Source: DAISJI01 sp964559835 (lineage in GTDB: Bacteria > Acidobacteriota > Terriglobia > Terriglobales > Acidobacteriaceae). Taken from it: DNA of 64,000 bases. The stretch's first letter is position 1. Each line of letters starts with the position of its first letter. The translations under genes and the position numbers were made by a program. Location of the stretch: contig CAZLJE010000003.1 of NCBI GenBank assembly GCA_964559835.1, positions 149,937 through 213,936 of the forward strand, given 5' to 3'. This document shows, one piece after another, positions 8,585 through 16,870 of this stretch. Under the pieces are notes generated by a model. That model was not told the DNA's origin. It did no database searches and saw only the letters and a program-made list of their open reading frames with translations.

Positions 8585-8740
8585 GGCCCATGGCACATGG
8601 CTCAGGGCGCCCTCAGGGGTCAGGGGTCAGGGCGCACGGCAATCTAGGCGCGCCTTGAGCGATGAGCTTTGCGCCCCAAGGTTTGAACCATGCGCCATGA
8701 GCCATGTGCCCTGCGCCATGAGCCCTGCGCCATGAGCCGT
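8585..8740. repeat. Inverted heptamer arrays H5 between the propeller lipoprotein and CHRD genes
   Basis: The left arm (8585-8633) has seven units GGCNCAT then TCAGGGG. The right arm (8685-8740) has eight units NNGCCAT/NNGCCCT. The arms are reverse complements in their CATGGC portions and enclose about 50 nt of other sequence. The array fills the whole gap between two convergent genes. Confidence 0.85.
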
Positions 8741-8741
8741 T

Positions 8742-9287
8742 TTATTCTTCCTGCCCCCTCACTTGCCCGCGGATCTCTCCTGCGGGAGACCGCGTCGTAT
8801 GCAGATTCACGTATGCGGCTCCCTCGCGCAGGTTCCTGACCACCTTGGCGAAGTCAACGCCCGGCGTGATCCCTTGCGCATTCGGACCGACTACGTTCGC
8901 GACCGTAAGGCTGCCGGTCACCGTCCCGGAGGTGGCGTCCGGACATGCGGGAGGATTCGGAAATCCGGCGGGTGGACCGCCCGTCGCGCCGGCAGCGGGC
9001 CCGCAAAGGAAGACCATGATCCCGGTCGCCTCCCTCGGAAACCCAAAGTGGATATGCGAGAACAGGGGTGTTGCGTTCAGGCCGCTGAATGTTTCGGTGT
9101 ACTCGAGCGTCGTTCCGTCTGCGCTGAGCGTCGCCGTGAAGGATCCATTGCCATCGGTCGCAACCGGCGGGACTTCGTTCAGGCCGCGCAGGCGCGCTGT
9201 GAAATGGTTGACGGCGTCGTCGTCGTCGAAGGCGGTGGTGGCGAACACGAGCGTAAGCAGAGCCAGCAGAGCTAGCGTCTTTTTCAT
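8742..9287 (-). CDS. CHRD-domain secreted protein
   Basis: The 181-residue protein has a Sec signal peptide (MKKTLALLALLTLVFATTAF) and a single CHRD domain covering the rest: NHFTARLRGLNEVPPVATDG, GSFTATLSADGTTLEYTETF, SHIHFGFPREATGIMVFLC and the C-terminal AYVNLHTTRSPAGEIRGQV. CHRD domains were defined in chordin; bacterial single-domain versions are secreted, and their function is unknown. The paired HIHFG and NLHT histidines are conserved in the family. Confidence 0.9.
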   Translation of the reverse strand: MKKTLALLALLTLVFATTAFDDDDAVNHFTARLRGLNEVPPVATDGNGSFTATLSADGTTLEYTETFSGLNATPLFSHIHFGFPREATGIMVFLCGPAAGATGGPPAGFPNPPACPDATSGTVTGSLTVANVVGPNAQGITPGVDFAKVVRNLREGAAYVNLHTTRSPAGEIRGQVRGQEE

Positions 9288-9430
9288 GTGCGACTCCTAT
9301 CCGACGAGGTGTGGGGTTCGGGAGGCCAGGTTGGAACCAGAGAGGCTCCCACTGCAGAGCTAGAGAATCTTGGCGCGAGAAGTTGCAGGTGGGCGAACGT
9401 CAAGTTGCGACTCAAACCGCAAATTCAAGT

Positions 9431-9973
9431 TCAGTCGCTATGTCCTTGGCACCTCATCACTCCGAGGTAAGCGCACCATGGTCCCACCGCTTCCCGGTAC
9501 TGGTGCGCCATCACGCGCGAGAGTTGGTGTAGATGTGTCAGGTCGTGCGCCGCCCAGGTCGCCAGCAACTGCGACAAGGTCACTACACCGAGCGCCGGAT
9601 GCCGCCCTCGCCGTTCCATGTCCTGCCGCGTCAGGTTCATCGCTCGCAACTCACGCAGGTTCTCCGACCTCAACCGCCCGAATTCATCCAGCAACTGCGC
9701 AAGAGACTTCCCGTCCGATTCGCGTTCCTGCGCCCGCCGGTCGAATTTCTCGAACTCCCGGCTCTCGCCTGCGCTCAGGATCATCCGCGCGCGTGGGATC
9801 CAATCCGTCTTCTCTCCGTGGATCAAATGACCAACGATATCGAACGGGCTGAACGTGTTCTCGCCTTCATTACGCATGGTCCACGCTTCCGGCAGGTCGC
9901 GCAGCAGCACGTCGAATGTGGCCGGCGTGCGCGCGAGCAGCGCCATCGTGTGTTCAACATTGAATTCCGTCAT
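9431..9973 (-). CDS. DinB-family (DinB_2) protein
   Basis: The 180-residue protein is an all-alpha DinB/YfiT-like four-helix bundle. It begins with an RTPATFDVLLRDLP helix, has the first metal-ligand region DIVGHLIHGEKTDW at about residues 44-57, and ends with HDLTHLHQLSRVMAHQY, which supplies the paired histidines of the usual three-His metal site. Members include metal-dependent thiol transferases such as bacillithiol transferases, but most are uncharacterised. It stands alone. Confidence 0.85.
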   Translation of the reverse strand: MTEFNVEHTMALLARTPATFDVLLRDLPEAWTMRNEGENTFSPFDIVGHLIHGEKTDWIPRARMILSAGESREFEKFDRRAQERESDGKSLAQLLDEFGRLRSENLRELRAMNLTRQDMERRGRHPALGVVTLSQLLATWAAHDLTHLHQLSRVMAHQYREAVGPWCAYLGVMRCQGHSD

Positions 9974-10001
9974 GCAAACATTGTAGCGACTCCCGACGTA
10001 G

Positions 10002-10019
10002 CACCGGCGTCCCGCCGGT
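10002..10019. repeat. Short GC hairpin
   Basis: ACCGGCGTCCCGCCGGT is an inverted repeat (ACCGGCG/CGCCGGT) with a short loop in the gap between the DinB-like and hypothetical genes. There is no U-tract. Confidence 0.4.
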
Positions 10020-10158
10020 CACGTATTTCTCTCCGACCTCTGCGCTGATCTTTGGTTCTTTTCCGTTAGCCACTCTGATTCGCCTAGGCTTATCCACACC
10101 AATGTGTGTTACCTTCAGTTCCTCGCCGCCTTCGTCATCCCAACGGACGAGGTGTTTC

Positions 10159-10419
10159 TTGTCGGCGCAAACGCAACCCGAACTCCCCTACTTCGTAAAG
10201 ATCGAGACTTCCACCGGTCATACAACCACTGTTCCAATCGCCTTTTTAACGCCGAAGCAGGTGGAAGATTTTCTGCAGGTCGACTTCAAACGGCTGGTCC
10301 AGGAAGCCGGCGTCAAAGGCGCGCGCATCCACGTCGAGCGCGCCACCACCGCGGATTACGAGAAGGTACTCGCCGATTTCGCGGCCTGCTTACAGTCGGC
10401 GCGCGCCAAAGCGGCCTGA
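10159..10419 (+). CDS. Small hypothetical protein
   Basis: The predicted 86-residue protein starts at a TTG with GAGG 6 nt upstream. It contains LPYFVKIETSTGHTTTVPIAFLTPKQVEDFLQ, an acidic/basic helical middle and an Ala/Lys-rich tail. No cysteine or signal peptide is seen after this start. I do not recognise the family. The upstream in-frame ATG at 10102 gives a low-complexity serine-rich N-terminus and is less likely. Confidence 0.5.
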   Translation: MSAQTQPELPYFVKIETSTGHTTTVPIAFLTPKQVEDFLQVDFKRLVQEAGVKGARIHVERATTADYEKVLADFAACLQSARAKAA

Positions 10420-10435
10420 GGGCCGCAATGCCCCT

Positions 10436-10461
10436 CCACCCTTCCGTGAGGGGAAGGGTGG
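10436..10461. repeat. 10-bp stem hairpin after the small hypothetical gene
   Basis: CCACCCTTCC pairs with GGAAGGGTGG around a 6-nt loop. It is not followed by a U-tract, so terminator function is doubtful. It resembles a dispersed REP-type hairpin. Confidence 0.45.
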
Positions 10462-10584
10462 GGGAATTGAAACGAAAGAAGAGGGAGGAAGCAATCTCGG
10501 CGGACCGAAATGCCACCGGGTCCCCGCGAAAACGAGAGCGGAGCGGCTGCTTTTGCCGCGACGCGATGACCGATTCTTGAGCCT

Positions 10585-10612
10585 GAGCCATTTGCCCTGA
10601 GCCCTGCGCCCG
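10585..10612. repeat. Heptamer array H6
   Basis: Four units NNGCCAT/NNGCCCT (GA, TT, GA, GC) directly next to the 3' end of the Ku gene. Confidence 0.75.
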
Positions 10613-10614
10613 TC

Positions 10615-11472
10615 CTACGCCGCTTTCTTCCTCCCGCCCGCCTTCTTCTTCACCTGCGTCCTCGACTCCTGCTCCGCCTCGGTCACACGCGCCGGTCCTT
10701 TCTTCTTGCCTTCCATCTGCGCCAGGCTCTGCTTCAGCGCGTCCATCAGGTCCACCACCTTCGCCGGAGGCTTCGGCTTCTCGACTGCGGCGACCTCCGT
10801 CCCCTCGAGCTTCGCCTTGATCAGTTTCTTGACGTTATCTTCGAACGTATCGTGAAACTTTTCCGGCTCGAACTTCCCTTCCAGCGCCTTCACCAACTGG
10901 TGCGCGACCTTGACCTCACCCTCTCGCACCTGCACGTTGTCGGTCCCGAAATCGATCTGCCGCACCTCGTCGGCGTAATAAATGGTCTGGAGCAGGATGC
11001 CTTCGCGATACGGCCGCAGCACTGCCGTGTACTCGCGGTTGTGCATCGTGACCTTCGCGATCCCGACCATCCTCGCGTCCGCCAGCGTCTTCGCCAGGAG
11101 CGCGTACGGACGCCTCCCCGCCTCCTCCGGCACCAGGTAATACGAGGTCTCGAAGTAGATCGGGTCCACTTCATCCGCCGACACGAATTCCAGGATCTCC
11201 ATCGCCTTCGACGTCTTCGGCTCGATCTTCTTGATCTCTTCCGGCTCGATGATCACGTACTCACCCTTGCGGTACTCGTACCCCTTCACGATCTCGCTGC
11301 GGTCCACGACCTTCTCGTCGGTCGGACACCAAAGCTGTTGCTTGATGCGCGTGTTATCCGGGCGGTGCAGCATATGAAAACCGATGCGCTCCCCGCGCGC
11401 CCCCGGAAACAGCCGCACCGGCATCGAGATCAATCCGAACGTCAGATACCCGCTCCACACTCCACCTGCCAC
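10615..11472 (-). CDS. ku: Non-homologous end-joining protein Ku
   Basis: The 285-residue bacterial Ku homodimer subunit binds DNA ends and recruits LigD. The start MAGGVWSGYLTFGLISMPVRL is the family signature. The core beta-barrel region follows (FHMLHRPDNTRIKQQLWCPTDEKVV, KGYEYRKGEYVIIEPEEIKKIEP, DPIYFETSYYLVPEE, AKVTMHNREYTAVLRPY). The C-terminal extension of about 60 residues is rich in Lys and Ala (KKKGPARV, VKKKAGGRKKAA), as in other bacterial Ku proteins where it aids DNA and LigD binding. No ligD gene is adjacent, so the ligase is presumably elsewhere. Confidence 0.95.
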   Translation of the reverse strand: MAGGVWSGYLTFGLISMPVRLFPGARGERIGFHMLHRPDNTRIKQQLWCPTDEKVVDRSEIVKGYEYRKGEYVIIEPEEIKKIEPKTSKAMEILEFVSADEVDPIYFETSYYLVPEEAGRRPYALLAKTLADARMVGIAKVTMHNREYTAVLRPYREGILLQTIYYADEVRQIDFGTDNVQVREGEVKVAHQLVKALEGKFEPEKFHDTFEDNVKKLIKAKLEGTEVAAVEKPKPPAKVVDLMDALKQSLAQMEGKKKGPARVTEAEQESRTQVKKKAGGRKKAA

Positions 11473-11512
11473 TCCGCACCTCCACCGTACGAAATCGAAA
11501 ATACTTCGGATC

Positions 11513-11549
11513 GCCCACCCTGGCCGATTTTGCTAGGGTGGGCGCCAGA
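11513..11549. repeat. R-type hairpin repeat, copy 2
   Basis: CGCCCACCCTGGC and GCTAGGGTGGGCG arms around CGATTTT, upstream of the divergent Ku and DUF92 genes. Confidence 0.75.
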
Positions 11550-11602
11550 GCCACTCTGGTACGATGCGCTGCGCTCCGGTTCATGGTGTCCCAACCCGGT
11601 TC

Positions 11603-11630
11603 GCCTGATGCCTGACACCTGAAGCCCGTT
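11603..11630. repeat. Heptamer array H7
   Basis: Four units of the form GCCTGAN/ACCTGAA, ending 1 nt before the ATG of the DUF92 gene. Confidence 0.7.
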
Positions 11631-11631
11631 T

Positions 11632-12333
11632 ATGCCCCGTTTGATCGTCGCCCTGCTCGTAACGCTCACGTTCGCAGTGATGGGTTTTGTCGTCGGCGGC
11701 GTGACCCTTTCCGGCGCGGTTGCGGGCTTCGCTATCGCGTTCGCGCTCTACTACTGCATCGGATCGGGCGCTTTCGGGGTCCTGCTCGCCGTTTTCGGGA
11801 TCACATGGCTCGCGACGCGCATCGGCTACGCTCACAAGGAAAGCCTCGGCATCGCAGAGGACGGCCGCGGACGCGACGCCTTCCAGGTCCTCGCCAACCT
11901 CGGTGTCAGCGCCGCCCTTGCCGTTGCTGGGATGTTCTTCTTCCGGCAACTCGCCTGGATCGCCGCCATCGCCTCGCTCTGCGAAGCCGCGGCGGACACC
12001 ACCTCCAGCGAATGTGGCACAGCCTGGAGCGACCGCGCCTACCTCATCCTCGGCTTTCGTCGCGTCCCCGCCGGCAATGATGGCGCCATCTCTCTCCCCG
12101 GCACGCTCGTCGCCCTCGGCACCGCGGCCCTCATCGGCTTGGTCGCCGTTTTCGAAGGAATTCTGCCGATGCGGGCTGGCCTCACCGCCGCCGCAGCCGG
12201 ATTCCTCGGCACCATCGTCGACAGCCTTTTCGGCGCCACCCTCGAACGCCGCTCTCTCCTCGGCAACAACAGCGTCAACTTCCTCAGCACACTCTCAGCC
12301 GCGCTTATCGCTTCGCTACTCTCGCTCCCATAA
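11632..12333 (+). CDS. DUF92 family integral membrane protein
   Basis: The 233-residue protein has about six hydrophobic helices. DUF92 landmarks are present: the loop GRDAFQVLANLGVSA, the conserved ADTTSSECGTAW motif at about residues 121-132, GAISLPGTLVALG and the terminal GTIVDSLFGATLERR. DUF92 includes the plant phytyl-phosphate kinase VTE6 and related isoprenoid-phosphate kinases, so a polyprenyl/phytyl phosphate role in the inner membrane is plausible but unproven. The ATG follows a heptamer array, with no clear ribosome-binding site. Confidence 0.85.
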   Translation: MPRLIVALLVTLTFAVMGFVVGGVTLSGAVAGFAIAFALYYCIGSGAFGVLLAVFGITWLATRIGYAHKESLGIAEDGRGRDAFQVLANLGVSAALAVAGMFFFRQLAWIAAIASLCEAAADTTSSECGTAWSDRAYLILGFRRVPAGNDGAISLPGTLVALGTAALIGLVAVFEGILPMRAGLTAAAAGFLGTIVDSLFGATLERRSLLGNNSVNFLSTLSAALIASLLSLP

Positions 12334-12341
12334 AAACCATT

Positions 12342-12383
12342 TGTCATCCCGAGCGAGGACGGCAGTCCGAGTCGAGGGACCTC
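12342..12383. repeat. S-type dispersed repeat, copy 1
   Basis: Begins TGTCATCCCGAGCGAGGA and contains CAGTCCGAGTCGAGGGACC. The same words recur at 14432-14490. Confidence 0.65.
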
Positions 12384-12462
12384 TTGTTTTCCTTCGTGTA
12401 CCTTCGTGTCCTTTGTGGTGGATTTTTCCTTTGCGTTCTTCGCGACCTTTGCGTTGAATGTC
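12384..12462. repeat. K-type 9-10-nt array, copy 1
   Basis: Repeated CCTTCGTGT/CCTTTGTGG/CCTTTGCG words directly downstream of an S-type repeat and 8 nt upstream of the amidohydrolase start. It encodes nothing plausible. Confidence 0.75.
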
Positions 12463-12470
12463 TTGGACCT

Positions 12471-14423
12471 ATGAAGCGACTCCTGCTGCTGCTCCTCTTC
12501 GCCATCCCCACCCTCGCCCAGAACTACGACGTCCTCATCCGCAACGGCCGCGTTATGGACGGCGCCGGCAATCCCTGGATCCAAGCCGACGTCGGCATCA
12601 TCGGCGACCGCATCGCCTTCATCGGCCTCGCCGCCGACTCCGTCACCGCCAAGCGCACCATCGACGCTCGCGGCCTCATCGTCGCCCCCGGCTTCATCGA
12701 CATGCTCGGCCAGTCGGAGGTCAACTTGCTCATCGACCGTCGTGTCACCAGCAAGTTGACCCAAGGCATCACCACCGAGATCACCGGCGAGGGCGGCTCC
12801 ATCGCTCCCCTGAACGACCAGCAGGTCGCGGAGCGTCACGATGTCGCCAAGCACTACCACATCGCATTCGACTGGCACGACCTCAACGACTATTTCCGCA
12901 AACTCGAGCAGCACGGCGCAGGGGTAAACCTAGGGACATATGTGGGCGCCGCGCAAGTCCGGCAGTATGTCCTCGGCAACGCCGACCGCGCCCCTACTCC
13001 GGAGGAACTCGCCCAGATGCAGCAACTGGTGGAAGACACCATGCAGGAGGGCGCTTTCGGCGTCTCCTCTGCGCTGATCTACGCTCCCGGAAATTACGCC
13101 AGGACCGACGAACTCATCGCGCTTGCCAAGGCCGCTTCAAAATACGGCGGCATCTACGCGTCCCACATTCGTAGCGAGGGCGATCGTGAACTCGATGCTC
13201 TCGAAGAAGCTTTTCGCATTGGCCGCGAAGCCAACGTCCCGGTCGAGATCTGGCACCTCAAAGTCAGCGGCGCCTCGCACTGGGGCACGATGCCGCAGGT
13301 GATCGCCGCCATCCAGAAGGCGCGCGATTCCGGCCTCGACGTCAGCGCCAACCAGTATCCCTACATCGCCTCCGGCACCAGCCTGAGCACCATCATCCCG
13401 CCGAAATTTCACGAGGGCGGCGACGACGCCATGATCGCCCGCCTCAAAGACCCGGCGCAGCGCAAAGCCATTCGCGACGCCATCACCCACGGCGGCAACG
13501 GTCCCGAAGACCAGTTCCACTCCACCAGGGGTCCTGAAGGCATCCTCATCGCCTCGGTTCTCGATCCCTCGCTGAAGAAATACGAGGGCAAGACCGTCGC
13601 CGAGATCGCGAACGAAGAGCACAAAGATCCGCTCGACGCCGTCTTCGATCTCGTCGCTGACGGACGTAACCACGTCGGCGCCATCTACTTCACCATGAAC
13701 GAAGACGATCTCCGCTACGCCATGAAGCAGCCGTGGGTCAGCATGTGCACCGATTCCGGAGGCGTCAATCCCGACGGCCCGCTCAGCCAATCCAAGGGGC
13801 ATCCCCGCGGCTACGGCAGCGCCGCCCGCATCCTCGGCCACTATGTCCGCGAAGAACACGTACTCACGCTGGAAGACGCCGTCCGCAAAATGACCTCCCT
13901 GCCGGCGCAGAAAATGAAATTGCAGGGGCGCGGCCTCCTCAAGCCCGGCTTCTTCGCCGATATCAACATCTTCAATCCTGATACCGTCATCGATCGCGCC
14001 CAGTTCAAAGACCCGCATCAGACCTCTGTCGGGTTCGAATACATCTTTGTCAACGGCGTGCTCTCCGTAGAGCACGGCCAGTTGACCGGACAAGTCGGCG
14101 GACGCCCTCTCCGCGGCCCCGGTTTCCGCGGCCCGTCCAGCGGACAAACTGGCCCCGGCAGCCTCCACGGATTCGTCAGCGACTCTGGCGGCTATCCTAT
14201 GGGCCGCGTATCGGTAACGGTAAAAGATGCGTCAGCGAAAGAAGTCGGCCGCGCTGCCGTGATGTACGACGGCAAGTTCGACATCCCGCTCACTCCTTCT
14301 TGCGAGCGCTGCACGATCACCGCCGAGCGCATGGGCTTCGCCACCGTCTCGCGCACCTTCGACTTCAACGGCACGAACTCCCTCTGGTTCGGCTTCGCGC
14401 TGAAAACATCCCGAACCCCCTAA
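12471..14423 (+). CDS. Secreted D-aminoacylase-like amidohydrolase with C-terminal regulatory-like domain
   Basis: The 650-residue protein has a signal peptide (MKRLLLLLLFAIPTLAQ) and an amidohydrolase (N-acyl-D-amino-acid deacylase-like) TIM barrel: DVLIRNGRVMDGAG, GLIVAPGFIDMLGQ, TEITGEGGSIAPL, YASHIRSEGD, EIWHLKVSG and MCTDSGG. The usual HxH pair after PGFID is missing: the sequence reads MLGQSE. The later His, Arg and Asp positions are kept. A carboxypeptidase-regulatory-like Ig domain of about 85 residues is appended (LHGFVSDSGGYPMGRVSVTV to the end). The start at 12471 gives the signal peptide; the upstream ATG at 12384 would translate a K-type array. The physiological substrate is unknown. 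Confidence 0.85.
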   Translation: MKRLLLLLLFAIPTLAQNYDVLIRNGRVMDGAGNPWIQADVGIIGDRIAFIGLAADSVTAKRTIDARGLIVAPGFIDMLGQSEVNLLIDRRVTSKLTQGITTEITGEGGSIAPLNDQQVAERHDVAKHYHIAFDWHDLNDYFRKLEQHGAGVNLGTYVGAAQVRQYVLGNADRAPTPEELAQMQQLVEDTMQEGAFGVSSALIYAPGNYARTDELIALAKAASKYGGIYASHIRSEGDRELDALEEAFRIGREANVPVEIWHLKVSGASHWGTMPQVIAAIQKARDSGLDVSANQYPYIASGTSLSTIIPPKFHEGGDDAMIARLKDPAQRKAIRDAITHGGNGPEDQFHSTRGPEGILIASVLDPSLKKYEGKTVAEIANEEHKDPLDAVFDLVADGRNHVGAIYFTMNEDDLRYAMKQPWVSMCTDSGGVNPDGPLSQSKGHPRGYGSAARILGHYVREEHVLTLEDAVRKMTSLPAQKMKLQGRGLLKPGFFADINIFNPDTVIDRAQFKDPHQTSVGFEYIFVNGVLSVEHGQLTGQVGGRPLRGPGFRGPSSGQTGPGSLHGFVSDSGGYPMGRVSVTVKDASAKEVGRAAVMYDGKFDIPLTPSCERCTITAERMGFATVSRTFDFNGTNSLWFGFALKTSRTP

Positions 14424-14431
14424 CCACCTGT

Positions 14432-14545
14432 CATCCCGAGCGAGAGCCTGTCCTGAGCGAAGTCGAAGGAACGTCAGTCCGAGTCGAGGGACCTTTTGTT
14501 TCCTTCGTGTCCCGAAGCCTGTCCTGAGCGAAGTCGAAGGATGCC
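14432..14545. repeat. S-type repeats, copies 2 and 3, with a short K-type array between
   Basis: TGTCATCCCGAGCGAGAGCC starts the block. CCTGTCCTGAGCGAAGTCGA occurs twice, at 14448 and 14518, with CAGTCCGAGTCGAGGGACC and TTCCTTCGTGTCC between. Confidence 0.75.
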
Positions 14546-14569
14546 TTTGTGGTGGACTCTTTCCTTCAT

Positions 14570-14590
14570 GCGCCATGCGCCATGCGCCAT
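14570..14590. repeat. Short heptamer array H8
   Basis: Three identical units GCGCCAT in the acyl-CoA dehydrogenase upstream region. Confidence 0.75.
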
Positions 14591-14665
14591 ATCCCCAGCG
14601 TTATACATCCATAACTCTTCCGTACTACTCCCATATCTGATACTTTCTACGCAAGGAGCGCCATC

Positions 14666-15808
14666 TTGGATTTCCAGTTGAACGACGAGCAGGAGCAGCT
14701 TCGCCGCAGCGTCCGCGAATTCGCCGAAAAAGAGATCCGTCCCCATGTCATGGAATGGGACGAAGCCTCGCAATTCCCCATGGACACGGTCAAGGAACTC
14801 GGCCGCATGGGCCTGCTCGGCACCATCTTTCCCACCGAATACGCCGGCGCCGGCATGGGCTATATCGAGTACGTGATCGCCATTGAGCAGCTCTCGCGCG
14901 TCGACGGCTCCGTCGGCATTATCGTCGCCGCCCACACCTCGCTCGGCTCGAACCACATCTTCATCGCCGGAAACGAAGAGCAGAAGAAGAAGTACATCCC
15001 CAAGCTCGCGACCGGAGAATTCCTCGGCGCCTGGGGTCTGACCGAACCCGGCAGCGGCTCCGACGCCGGCGGCGCGCGCATGACCGCCGTCCGCAAGGGC
15101 AACAACTGGGTCCTCAACGGCAATAAGACCTTCTGCACGAACGGCCACTACGCCGACGTGCTCGTCGTCATCGCCGTCACCGACAAGACCGCCCACACTC
15201 ACGGCCTCTCCGCGTTCATCGTCGAAAAAGGCACCAAGGGCTTCCGCCCCGGCAAGAAGGAAAACAAGCTCGGCCTGCGCGCCAGCGATACTTCGGAACT
15301 CATCTTCGAAGACTGTGTCATCCCCGCCGAAAACCTGCTCGGCAAAGAAGGCGATGGATTCATTGACGCCATGCGCGTGCTTGACGGCGGCCGCATCTCC
15401 ATCGCCGCGCTCGGACTCGGCATGGCCCAGGGCGCGTACGAATCGGCGCTGAAATATTCCAAGCAGCGCAAGCAGTTCGGCAAAGCCATCAGCGAATTCC
15501 AGGCCATCCAGTGGAAGCTTGCCGACATGGCCACCGAGATCGACGCCGCCCGCCTGCTCACCCTCCGCGCCGCCGACATGAAGGACAAGGGCATGAAGAC
15601 CACGCAGGAGTCGTCGATGGCGAAGCTCTACACCAGCGAGGTCGCCGTCCGCTGCGCTAACGAAGGCGTGCAGATCCACGGCGGCTACGGCTTCATCAAG
15701 GATTACCCGGCGGAAAAGTTCTACCGCGACGTGAAGCTCTGCACCATCGGCGAAGGCACCAGCGAGATCCAGCGGCTTGTGATCGCGCGGCAGTTGTTGA
15801 AGGACTAG
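14666..15808 (+). CDS. Acyl-CoA dehydrogenase (short/branched-chain type)
   Basis: The 380-residue FAD enzyme oxidises acyl-CoA to enoyl-CoA and passes electrons to ETF. The ACAD domains are in order: N-terminal helical LNDEQEQLRRSVREFAEKEI, middle beta-domain with GLTEPGSGSDAGG at about residues 124-136 and NGNKTFCTNG, and C-terminal helical bundle with KYSKQRKQFGKAISEFQ, QIHGGYGFIKDYP and IGEGTSEIQRLVI. The Glu of GEGTSEI is the expected catalytic base. The TTG start at 14666 has AAGGAG 7 nt upstream. Nearby meaB and mce suggest a role in branched-chain or propionate metabolism, by inference. Confidence 0.92.
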   Translation: MDFQLNDEQEQLRRSVREFAEKEIRPHVMEWDEASQFPMDTVKELGRMGLLGTIFPTEYAGAGMGYIEYVIAIEQLSRVDGSVGIIVAAHTSLGSNHIFIAGNEEQKKKYIPKLATGEFLGAWGLTEPGSGSDAGGARMTAVRKGNNWVLNGNKTFCTNGHYADVLVVIAVTDKTAHTHGLSAFIVEKGTKGFRPGKKENKLGLRASDTSELIFEDCVIPAENLLGKEGDGFIDAMRVLDGGRISIAALGLGMAQGAYESALKYSKQRKQFGKAISEFQAIQWKLADMATEIDAARLLTLRAADMKDKGMKTTQESSMAKLYTSEVAVRCANEGVQIHGGYGFIKDYPAEKFYRDVKLCTIGEGTSEIQRLVIARQLLKD

Positions 15809-15823
15809 GTTTTTAGGTCGGGG

Positions 15824-16494
15824 CTACTGCAGCAAGAATGGGCTGCGGACCGCTTGTTCGAACAGTTCGGATAGGCGGATCGTCGTCTCTTCGCGATGAT
15901 AATTCGCACGCTTCAGCCACTCCGCCATATAAACGCGCGCCTCGGTTCGCGACCCATTTTCGCCAAATAAAACGAGTACGCGAGTGACACCTGCGGTTGA
16001 TTCCAGAAAGTTCCCCATCTGGCGACTCGCTCTTCGTGTTGGAAAAGAGCGTCAATGTCGCGGAGATCAGAAACGGCTTCAAATAACGCCATTGCACGCG
16101 GCAAGACATTGACTCGTGCCGATCTGCATGCTTCCTCCAGCCGCTCTCGCCCTTCGATCGTGGGTATTGCAAATTTGGGCCGAAATCCGCGTGAAGGGTC
16201 CTCGACCTCGCAGTATCTCAAGTCGGGATCCGCGCTCCTCGCAGTCCTATGCCACTTCACGGTTTCAGTATCGCGCCCGGAAACGTGTGGCACGAATTCC
16301 AGCGACAAACCCCATACCGGGAACACTCGGATGTAGTCGGAATGCAGCTCTATAACATCGCGGGTGTGCGGAACACGAGCGCGTACATACTTTCGCGGTG
16401 TAGCCTTTTCGAATCGTGCGGCGAAAAGAGGTGGGTCGAAGACTTCGGCGATAGCCTCGTTTACGACGGCTGGTGGACAGGGCACATAAGCCAT
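15824..16494 (-). pseudogene. Hypothetical protein gene with a single-base frameshift near its 3' end
   Basis: The first frame runs from the ATG at 16494 (MAYVPCPPAVVNEAIAEVF) to a stop at 15913 and ends LAYSFYLAKMGREPRR followed by an unrelated tail. The -1 frame picks up at the same place with ARVYMAEWLKRANYHREETT and ends at 15824. One extra G in the GAGG run near 15950 would join them into one 223-residue protein. The C-terminal helix-rich part resembles DUF4304-like proteins, but I am not certain of the family. It may be a decaying gene or a homopolymer assembly error. It is convergent with the acyl-CoA dehydrogenase. Confidence 0.55.
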
Positions 16495-16566
16495 TCGACA
16501 AGTCCGGTGGAGCGTGGATTTGCTCGTGTAACTTCGCGCATTATGCATCACGCGCGTGGCACGTTA

Positions 16567-16601
16567 AACTAACAACTTGCAACTTACAACCTCCAACTTG
16601 C
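16567..16601. repeat. Heptamer array H9
   Basis: Five units AACTTNN (TAAC, GC, AC, CC, GC variants). It is followed at once by an R-type hairpin. Confidence 0.85.
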
Positions 16602-16615
16602 TCGACCAAATCCGC

Positions 16616-16650
16616 CGGGGGGCCCACCCTAGCCGGTTTTGCTAGGGTGG
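16616..16650. repeat. R-type hairpin repeat, copy 3
   Basis: CCCACCCTAGCCGGTTTTGC then TAGGGTGG; the stem is CCACCCTAGC/GCTAGGGTGG. Confidence 0.85.
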
Positions 16651-16654
16651 TACT

Positions 16655-16815
16655 CGCGCGCTCTTTCCTCCGTCTTCCTCTGTGTCTTCTGTGGTGAAGG
16701 TATCTCCTTCGTGCTCCTTTGTGTCCTTTGTGGTGAATTCCTCTGCGTCCCCTGCTCCTCTGCGTCCTCTGCGCTGCTCTTTTGACTTTTGCTTTACACT
16801 TACAACTTGCAACTG
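16655..16815. repeat. K-type array with terminal heptamer units (H10)
   Basis: About 130 nt of CCTCTGTGT/CCTTTGTGG/CCTCTGCGT words, then three heptamers (TACACTT, ACAACTT, GCAACTG) at 16795-16815. No gene is supportable between 16495 and 16870; this stretch is almost wholly repeats. Confidence 0.75.
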
Positions 16816-16870
16816 GCGATGCACGTGTCATCGGCCCGGGCTCCCACGAAAACATCGGAAGGAGGCCAAC

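Noticed and set aside
12384..12470. N-terminal extension of the amidohydrolase
   Set aside because: The segment is a translated K-type array; the signal peptide starts at 12471.
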